In this document: one piece after another, positions 1-5,361 of the stretch
How positions within the stretch are numbered: the first letter of the stretch is position 1
Layout of the letters: each line of letters begins with the position of its first letter
Assembly: GCA_042088665.1 (NCBI GenBank)
Contig: JBELMB010000238.1
Span: forward strand, 1-7,625
Source of the DNA: JBELMB01 sp042088665
Lineage (GTDB): Bacteria > Pseudomonadota > Alphaproteobacteria > Rhodobacterales > Rhodobacteraceae
Direction of reading: 5' to 3'
DNA: 7,625 bases
The notes under the pieces: model-generated
Told to the model about the DNA's origin: nothing
What the model saw: only the letters and a program-made list of their open reading frames with translations
The model's database searches: none
Program-made: the position numbers and the translations under genes

Positions 1-30
1 ATGCCCCCTTTGTTCAGGAGAGCCCAATGA
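1..30 (+). CDS. Possible 3' end of an upstream gene (partial)
   Basis: The first frame is open from the window edge and ends at TGA 28-30. That stop overlaps the ATG at 27-29 in the ATGA arrangement common between co-transcribed bacterial genes. Only nine codons are visible, too few to identify a product. The ATG at base 1 may be an internal methionine. This is an inference from the overlap alone. The other two frames are also open over this short stretch, so the call is weak. Confidence 0.3.
   Translation: MPPLFRRAQ
16..20 (+). promoter_or_regulatory. Shine-Dalgarno site for the sterol desaturase-family gene
   Basis: AGGAG lies 6 bases before the ATG at 27. The coding frame stays open upstream to the window edge, so this site is what fixes the start at 27. 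Confidence 0.7.
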
Positions 31-1043
31 CATCGGCCGATCCAACCCCACCCGAGCGCGCAGCCCGCAAGATCTGGCATTTCACGCCGGCCTTGCCGCT
101 GCGCCTTGCACCTTACTACGACTGGCCATGGCGGCCGCTAAGCTCCGCGCTGCACCTGCTCAACAGCTGGAACCCGGCGGGATGGCGGTTTCTGATGTTG
201 CTGCTCGCTTGGGCCGTCTGGCACTGGGCCTCCCCCAGCCTCGAAAGCATCGCTGAAGGTGGTTCGGGCTGGGTGCTGTTCATCGCGGTGCGCAATCTCG
301 CGATCCTGCTGGTCTTTGCCGGGGGATTGCACCTGTGGCTGAACGTCTGGAAACGGCAGGGCGACGAGGCACGCTACGACCTGCGACCGATGGCGACCGG
401 GTCGCGGGTCTTTCACTTCTCCAGCCAGGTGTATGACAACGTCTTCTGGTCGCTGGTGGCCTGGGTGTTCTGGACCTTCTGGGAATGTCTGATCATGTGG
501 GCCTATGCCACTGGCCGCGCGCCCATGATGAGCCCGCTTGAGACGCCCGCGATCTTTGCGGTCATCACGCTGCTGATCCCGATCTGGGCGGGGGTGCATT
601 TCTACTGGCTGCACCGTCTGCTGCATGTGGGACCGCTCTATACACGGGTCCATTCATGGCACCATCGCAACATCAACACCGGCCCGTGGTCCGGCCTTGC
701 CATGCATCCGGTGGAAAGCTTTCTGCTGTTCTTTGACACCATGCTGCTGTTCGTGATCCCCGGGCATCCGGTGTTGGCGCTGTTCTTGCTGTTTCACCAC
801 GGGATCGGTGCGCCCGTCAGCCATGCCGGGTTCGAACACCTGTCCGTTGGCCGTGAAAAGATGCCGCTGGGAGATTTCTTTCACCAGTTGCACCACCGCT
901 TTGTGGACTGCAACTACGGCACCTGGGACACGCCGTGGGACAAATGGTTCGGCACCTTTCACGACGGCACCGCAGAGGGTGATGCGCATATCAAACAGAT
1001 GCGGCGCAAGGCAGCCGAGGCCCGTTTGGACGCCGCCGAATAG
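27..1043 (+). CDS. Sterol desaturase / fatty acid hydroxylase superfamily membrane protein
   Basis: This 338-residue protein is predicted to be an integral membrane di-iron oxygenase of the fatty acid hydroxylase superfamily (PF04116 type). Such enzymes hydroxylate or desaturate lipid-like substrates using O2. Hydrophobic, probably membrane-spanning stretches lie near residues 53-68, 82-106, 137-160, 174-195 and 229-257. The iron-binding histidine clusters are present: HRLLH at 196-200 (HxxxH), HSWHH at 209-213 (HxxHH), further histidines at 227, 257-258 and 266, and HQLHH at 286-290 (HxxHH). The NYG at 296-298 and the tryptophan-rich WDTPWDKWFGTFHDG tail at 300-314 are typical of the family. 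There is no cleavable signal peptide; the first 50 residues are proline- and tryptophan-rich. The ATG at 27 is supported by AGGAG at 16-20. The gene is convergent with the minus-strand operon. The family is clear but the substrate is not, and nothing here shows that the protein acts on sterols. Confidence 0.9.
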   Translation: MTSADPTPPERAARKIWHFTPALPLRLAPYYDWPWRPLSSALHLLNSWNPAGWRFLMLLLAWAVWHWASPSLESIAEGGSGWVLFIAVRNLAILLVFAGGLHLWLNVWKRQGDEARYDLRPMATGSRVFHFSSQVYDNVFWSLVAWVFWTFWECLIMWAYATGRAPMMSPLETPAIFAVITLLIPIWAGVHFYWLHRLLHVGPLYTRVHSWHHRNINTGPWSGLAMHPVESFLLFFDTMLLFVIPGHPVLALFLLFHHGIGAPVSHAGFEHLSVGREKMPLGDFFHQLHHRFVDCNYGTWDTPWDKWFGTFHDGTAEGDAHIKQMRRKAAEARLDAAE

Positions 1044-1070
1044 ATGGCCGCCATACGGCTCTCACAGACA

Positions 1071-1124
1071 GGAGGGCAGCGCAGGGATGTCGTGACAGGT
1101 GTCAAACATCCCTGCGCGCCCTTC
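1071..1124. terminator. Large hairpin between convergent genes, possible bidirectional terminator
   Basis: GCGCAGGGATGT (1079-1090) and ACATCCCTGCGC (1106-1117) are exact reverse complements, giving a 12-bp stem. Beyond a single bulged A at 1078, pairing continues outward between 1071-1077 and 1118-1124, with one G-U pair. Inside the 15-base loop, TGAC (1093-1096) and GTCA (1101-1104) can form a small extra stem. The hairpin starts 27 bases after the stop of the + strand gene and lies 80 bases past the aminotransferase stop. Neither flank has a T-run, so it is not a textbook intrinsic terminator. It may stop or stabilise both convergent transcripts, or serve as a protein-binding palindrome. 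The inverted repeat is seen directly; its role is inferred. Confidence 0.55.
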
Positions 1125-1203
1125 GCGGATCGCTTTGGCACAGGCTCGGGCCACCACATCTGTCCGGAACCAACGGGTGTGGTGCGCACCTGCTGCGTGC
1201 CGC

Positions 1204-2544
1204 TCACGCCGCGCTTGGCATCTCCGCCAGGGTTCGGCTGAGCGCCTGCGCCAGCTTGTCCGTCAACTCCCCGATCTGGTCGTCAGACAGGATAAAGGGC
1301 GGCGCGAGCAAGACGTGGTCCCCAAGCTGCCCATCGCGGGTGCCGGGCATCGGGTAGCAGATCAGACCGGCCTCAAAGGCCGCGGCCTTCAGCCGCCCTG
1401 CCACGCGCATCCCCGGCGCAAAGGGGGTTTTCGTGGTGCGGTCCTGCACGAATTCCAACCCCTGGAACATGCCACGCCCGCGGATGTCGCCCACATGGGG
1501 ATGCTGGCCAAAGCGGTCCTGAAGGGCAGCGCGCAACTGCACACCCGTCTCGCGCGCCCGGGTCACCAAGCCCTGTTCGGTGAGTTTCGTCACCACGGCC
1601 CGGCCCGCCGCCGCAGCGACCGGATGGCCAAGGTATGTATGGCCGTGCTGAAACAACCCGCTGCCCTGCGCGATGGTGTCATAGATCGTGGCCGAGCAGA
1701 GCATCGCGCCAATCGGCTGATACCCCGCGCCCAACCCCTTGGCGATGCATAGAATATCCGGGCTGATCCCATCGGCCTCGCAGGCATAGAGATGCCCGGT
1801 GCGCCCCATGCCGCACATCACTTCGTCGAGGATCAAGAGCACGCCGTATCGATCACAAATCTCTCGTATGCGCCGAAAATACCCTGCAACGGCGGGCACC
1901 GCGCCCAGCGTGGCGCCGACCACCGGCTCTGCCACAAAGGCCATCACTGTCTCGGGACCAAGCCGGAGGATCTCTTCCTCCAGCGCCTGAGCGGCGCGCT
2001 GGCCGTAGCTTTCGGCGCTTTCGCCATCGCGGCGCAGCAGGTATTCGTAGCAGGGGTCAATATGGCTGACCGCGGTCAGCAGCGGCTCGAACTGGGCGCG
2101 TCGCCAGGCATTGCCCCCTGCCGCCAGCGCCCCCAGCGTGTTGCCATGGTAACTTTGCTTGCGGGCAATCAGGTGCCGCCGCTCCGGCTGGCCGTTTTCC
2201 ATGTGGTATTGCCGCGCAAGCTTGATCGCCGCTTCGACCGCTTCTGATCCGCCGGAGACGAAATAGACCCGGTCCAGCCCCTCTGGCGCGTGTCGGACCA
2301 ACAGATCCGCCAGCTCTTCTGCCGGGTCCGACGTGAAAAAGCCGGTATGCGCAAAGGCCAGCTTGTCCGCCTGCGCCTGCACCGCGGCGATCACATCCCG
2401 GTCTCCATGGCCAAGGCAGGAAACCGCAGCGCCGCCCGACCCATCCAGATAGGCCTTGCCGTCGGTGTCATAGATATAGCAGCCCTCGGCGCGCGCGGCC
2501 CGAGGCGGAGGCGATTTGATGTTGCGGGGAAAGACATGCGACAT
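1204..2544 (-). CDS. Class-III PLP-dependent aminotransferase
   Basis: This 446-residue fold-type I aminotransferase matches the usual length of class III (PF00202). Family members move an amino group, often the terminal one of an omega-amino acid or diamine, to a keto acid such as pyruvate or 2-oxoglutarate. Visible landmarks, numbered from the ATG at 2544, are the N-terminal YLDGSGGAAVSCLGH region (32-46), the phosphate-binding SGGSEAVEAAIKLAR (97-111), SYHG (131-134), E206 in AEPVVG, D240 in LDEVMCGMGRTG (contacts the pyridine nitrogen), K269 in AKGLGAGY (Schiff-base lysine) and GHTYLGHPVA (301-310). All key residues are present. A start at 2571 is possible, but the ATG at 2544 has GGAG 7 bases upstream and lies 4 bases after the acetyltransferase stop, so it is preferred. 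It is the last gene of the minus-strand unit. Context suggests it deaminates the product of the upstream demethylases. Diaminobutyrate- or omega-amino-acid:pyruvate-type specificity is also possible, and sequence reading alone cannot choose. Confidence 0.9.
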   Translation of the reverse strand: MSHVFPRNIKSPPPRAARAEGCYIYDTDGKAYLDGSGGAAVSCLGHGDRDVIAAVQAQADKLAFAHTGFFTSDPAEELADLLVRHAPEGLDRVYFVSGGSEAVEAAIKLARQYHMENGQPERRHLIARKQSYHGNTLGALAAGGNAWRRAQFEPLLTAVSHIDPCYEYLLRRDGESAESYGQRAAQALEEEILRLGPETVMAFVAEPVVGATLGAVPAVAGYFRRIREICDRYGVLLILDEVMCGMGRTGHLYACEADGISPDILCIAKGLGAGYQPIGAMLCSATIYDTIAQGSGLFQHGHTYLGHPVAAAAGRAVVTKLTEQGLVTRARETGVQLRAALQDRFGQHPHVGDIRGRGMFQGLEFVQDRTTKTPFAPGMRVAGRLKAAAFEAGLICYPMPGTRDGQLGDHVLLAPPFILSDDQIGELTDKLAQALSRTLAEMPSAA

Positions 2545-2548
2545 GGGT

Positions 2549-2968
2549 CTACTCCGATAGATCGGTGACAAACTGCAGGCTGCGGCGGGTCAGCCCGTTG
2601 GTTTCGTAAAATCGGTGGGCGGCGCCCCGGTCCAGACCGCTGCACAGCCTCAGATGGTCACAGCTCGACTGTTTGGCAATGCCCTTGGCGGCCCCAAGCA
2701 GGCGCGCGCCAATGCCCGCGCCGCGCCGCGCTGGCACAACCACGAGGTCATCGACAAAAAGCGTCCTGCCCCAAAAGAGGTCATCGGTGACGCGGTACCC
2801 CAGCACCCCCGACAGCGCAGTTTCCTCATGGGCGCCCAGCACGCGATAGCCCTGCGCCACCGCGCGGCGCAGCCGTTCGGCAAAAAGCGCGTCGTCCAGT
2901 CCTTGCCGCAGAATGCGCAGCACCGGAGCCGCCTCTGCGGCATCGGCCAAGGGCGCGACCCGGATCAC
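2549..2968 (-). CDS. GNAT-family N-acetyltransferase
   Basis: This is a small 139-residue single-domain protein of the GNAT superfamily (PF00583 type), which transfers acetyl from acetyl-CoA to an amine. The acetyl-CoA binding motif A is visible as LVVVPARRGAGIGARLLGAAKG (about 75-96), with R/Q-x-x-G-x-G represented by RRGAGIG at 81-87. The preceding beta strand is LFVDDLVV. The C-terminal motif B region, AAHRFYETNGLTRR (116-129), carries the usual tyrosine. The start is GTG at 2968-2966, which overlaps the TGA stop of the upstream fusion gene (2967-2965) as GTGA. Only a weak G-rich tract (2973-2978) precedes it, so translation probably depends on coupling. The stop is 4 bases before the aminotransferase ATG. 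The acceptor is unknown. Possible roles are acetylation of a pathway amine or intermediate, detoxification of an accumulating amine, or protein modification; context does not separate these. Confidence 0.85.
   Translation of the reverse strand: MIRVAPLADAAEAAPVLRILRQGLDDALFAERLRRAVAQGYRVLGAHEETALSGVLGYRVTDDLFWGRTLFVDDLVVVPARRGAGIGARLLGAAKGIAKQSSCDHLRLCSGLDRGAAHRFYETNGLTRRSLQFVTDLSE
2552..2555 (-). promoter_or_regulatory. Shine-Dalgarno site for the aminotransferase
   Basis: GGAG on the minus strand sits inside the last codons of the acetyltransferase gene, 7 bases before the ATG at 2544. It decides that start over the in-frame candidate at 2571 and implies translational coupling. Confidence 0.65.
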
Positions 2969-5361
2969 GCCGTCCCCCGCATCCGCGCACCTGCGGGGTC
3001 GAACAGCGGGCCAAGCGTGATCGTGGCGTCGAACATCTCACGCGCGATATCCACCTGAACCCGGTCGCCATCGCGCAGGGGGCGTTTCACATGGCCAAGC
3101 GCCACGGGTTTGCCGATGCGGAACCCGAAGGCACAAGAGGTGGTCTGCCCGACGATCTCGCCGCCGGCATAGATCGGTTCATGGCCCAGCGGCACTGCTG
3201 CGGCATCGTCCAGCACGAGCGAGACAACCCGGTTGACCGCCCCTGCGGCGCGCCGGGCCAGCAGCGCATCGGATCCAAGGAAACCGCCCTGCTTGCGGAT
3301 CGCAAAATCCAGACCTGTGTCCACCGGGGTCAGGTCGCTGTCGAGCTCATGGCCCATGGCGCAGAACCCCTTTTCGATGCGCATCGCGGTCTGGGCATAA
3401 AGGCCCGCGGGCCGCGCGCCCGCCTGCGTCATGGCGGCATAAAGCGCGGCTGCGTCTTCCATCGCGCAGGTGATTTCCCACCCGGCTTCGCCGACGTAGG
3501 ACTGGCGCGCGCATCTGACGGGAAGACCCGCCAATTGCGCCTCCTTGTGCCGAAAATACCCGATATCATGCAGCGCGGACCCGCCAAGCGCCTCGGCCAC
3601 CGCGGCGGCCTGCGGCCCCATCAGGCCCAGCACGGCAAAGTCTTTGGTGCGGTCGCGCAAAGACACGTCAAAGCCCTGCGCCTGCTGTTGCAGCCACGCC
3701 AGATCGCGTTTGATCGCACCGGTGCCGACAAACAGACGGTAATGATCCCGGTCCAGCCGTTGCGCGGTGATATCGCTTTCAAAGGTGCCGCGCGCATTCA
3801 GGACCGCCGTATAGATCACCGCCCCCGGCGCGCGCGCCATATGGCCCGCGCAAGCGCGCAGCAAGAAGGCCTCGGCCTCCGGGCCGGTCACGTCGATCTT
3901 GCCAAAGGAGGTCGCGTCAAAGATCGCCGCCCCCTCATGCGCCGCCGCCACTTCGGCCTGCACATTGGCGAACCAGTCGGGTCGGTCAAAGCGCAACACC
4001 GGCTCTGCGGTCTTGCCAAAGTACAAAGGCCGCTCCCAGCCATAGAACTGGCCGAAATGCGCACCCGCCGCCTGATAGGCGCTGTGCAGCGGCAGGTGGC
4101 GCAGATCGCGCGCGGTCTTCAGCTGCTTGCCCGGGTAGGCGATGTCATAATGGGTGCCAAGGATCTCCGGCGCACGAGCCATCAAATGGTCAACGGAATT
4201 GAAGATCGGCGCAAACCGCCGCGCATCCGCTTCGGTCAGATCGTAGGCCGGGGCGCCGTGCAGGATGCAATGCGCGAGGTTCATCCCCGCGCCGCCACCA
4301 GAGGCCATCCCCACAGAGTTCATGCCACAGCCAAGGAACAGACCGCGCGTCTCCGCCGTCTCGCCCAGCATGAAGGCCCCGTCCGGCGTGAAGCTTTCCG
4401 GCCCATTGAGCAGCATCTTGACCCCCGCATCGGCCAGCGGGGGCAACCTGTGCAGGGCGTTCATCATCATCGGCTCGAAGTGGTCCCAGTCCTCGCCCAG
4501 CAGGCCAAAAGCGAAATCCGCGCCCAACTGGCCCGGGGCCAGCGGTTTGCCCATCGGCTCGAAACAGCCCACCAGCAGCCCGCCGGAATCGTCGCGGATA
4601 TACAGATGGCTGTCGTGGTCGCTGAGTGTGGGCATGTTGCCGGTGATGCCCTCGATGGGCTTGGTCAGCAGGTAGAAGTGTTCGCAGGCCAGCAAGGGCA
4701 CCTCGGCGCCTGCCATGGCCCCCACCTCGCGCGACCAGAGCCCGGCGCAGAGCGCGATGGCGTCGCACATGACGGTGCCCTGCGTGGTCTCGACCCCGCG
4801 CACGCGCCCGTTTTCGGTCAGGATCCCGGTGACGCCGGTGTCTTCGAACAGCCGCGCGCCATTGGACTTCGCCGCCTTGACCAGCGCGGCACAGACATCC
4901 GAGGGCGACACGCGCCCGTCGTCCGGCGACCAGACCGCGCCCAGCACATCGTCGGCATTCATCAGCGGCCAGCGCGCCTGCGCCTCGGCGGCTGAAATCG
5001 AGCGCGCGTCGATGCCGTAAGCATGGGCCAGTGCCTCTTGCCGGCGCACATGGGTCAGGCGATCCGGCGTGGTCGCGATAGAGAGAGAGCCCTTCTGGAT
5101 CCAACCCACCGACTGGCCGGTCTCTTCCTCGAGGCGCGCGTAGAGGTCGACGGAATACTGGATCATCCGCGTCAGGTTCAGGCTGTGGCGCAGCGCACGC
5201 ACCTGTGCGGCGGAATGCCATGTGGTCCCGGAGGTGAGCTTGTTGCGCTCCAGCAGGATGGCGTCGCCCACGCCCATCTGCGCAAGGTGGTACAGCGTCG
5301 AGCATCCCATGATGCCGCCGCCTATGACGACCACCGAGGCTTGTTCAGGAAGTTGCGCCAT
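2965..5361 (-). CDS. FAD-dependent oxidoreductase (DAO) fused to GcvT aminomethyltransferase, DMGDH/sarcosine dehydrogenase-like
   Basis: This complete 798-residue fusion belongs to the dimethylglycine/sarcosine dehydrogenase family. The FAD half oxidises an N-methyl amine to an iminium, and the C-terminal half passes the C1 unit to tetrahydrofolate. Numbered from the ATG at 5361, the FAD dinucleotide motif is GGGIMG (14-19), with the acidic E39 ending the second strand. TSGTTWHSA (43-51) places H49 where rat DMGDH and sarcosine dehydrogenase carry covalent flavin. A linker domain (FAO_M type) spans about 373-430. The GcvT domain spans about 430-700 and includes YGWERP (440-445), LNARGTFESD with D530 at the conserved folate-site aspartate, SYVGEAGWE (621-629) and RIEKGFCAMGHELDSDLTP (661-679). 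The GcvT C-terminal barrel is about 708-790. A GTG at 5364 would overlap the upstream stop by four bases. The ATG at 5361 overlaps it by one base and has GGAG 8 bases upstream, so it is slightly preferred. No signal peptide is seen, so it is probably cytoplasmic. The substrate is uncertain: sarcosine, dimethylglycine or another N-methyl amino acid. Confidence 0.92.
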   Translation of the reverse strand: MAQLPEQASVVVIGGGIMGCSTLYHLAQMGVGDAILLERNKLTSGTTWHSAAQVRALRHSLNLTRMIQYSVDLYARLEEETGQSVGWIQKGSLSIATTPDRLTHVRRQEALAHAYGIDARSISAAEAQARWPLMNADDVLGAVWSPDDGRVSPSDVCAALVKAAKSNGARLFEDTGVTGILTENGRVRGVETTQGTVMCDAIALCAGLWSREVGAMAGAEVPLLACEHFYLLTKPIEGITGNMPTLSDHDSHLYIRDDSGGLLVGCFEPMGKPLAPGQLGADFAFGLLGEDWDHFEPMMMNALHRLPPLADAGVKMLLNGPESFTPDGAFMLGETAETRGLFLGCGMNSVGMASGGGAGMNLAHCILHGAPAYDLTEADARRFAPIFNSVDHLMARAPEILGTHYDIAYPGKQLKTARDLRHLPLHSAYQAAGAHFGQFYGWERPLYFGKTAEPVLRFDRPDWFANVQAEVAAAHEGAAIFDATSFGKIDVTGPEAEAFLLRACAGHMARAPGAVIYTAVLNARGTFESDITAQRLDRDHYRLFVGTGAIKRDLAWLQQQAQGFDVSLRDRTKDFAVLGLMGPQAAAVAEALGGSALHDIGYFRHKEAQLAGLPVRCARQSYVGEAGWEITCAMEDAAALYAAMTQAGARPAGLYAQTAMRIEKGFCAMGHELDSDLTPVDTGLDFAIRKQGGFLGSDALLARRAAGAVNRVVSLVLDDAAAVPLGHEPIYAGGEIVGQTTSCAFGFRIGKPVALGHVKRPLRDGDRVQVDIAREMFDATITLGPLFDPAGARMRGTA

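Noticed and set aside
1044..1241. A small + strand frame beginning directly after the membrane-protein stop (TAGATG)
   Set aside because: There is no Shine-Dalgarno at usable distance, the frame crosses the hairpin and ends antisense inside the aminotransferase, and the peptide shows no recognisable features.
1099..1752. A 217-codon open frame on the + strand running into the aminotransferase gene
   Set aside because: Its composition is typical of an antisense shadow, it runs through the intergenic hairpin and has no convincing ribosome site, and the opposite strand encodes a well-supported enzyme.
2545..2571. A longer N-terminus for the aminotransferase, starting at 2571
   Set aside because: The extra nine residues have no family counterpart and would overlap the acetyltransferase gene by 23 bases. 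The ATG at 2544 has a well-spaced GGAG.
3091..4995. A 634-codon open frame on the + strand, opposite the complete FAD-GcvT gene
   Set aside because: Its translation is rich in Arg, His, Gln and Pro with no recognisable domain, and it lies wholly antisense to a gene with clear family motifs. Long antisense frames are expected in GC-rich genes with strong third-position bias.
4190..5305. A 371-codon minus-strand frame inside the complete fusion gene
   Set aside because: It is an out-of-frame shadow with Arg/Ala/Gly-rich low-information translation. The in-frame product carries all the DAO and GcvT motifs, so there is no sign of a frameshift.
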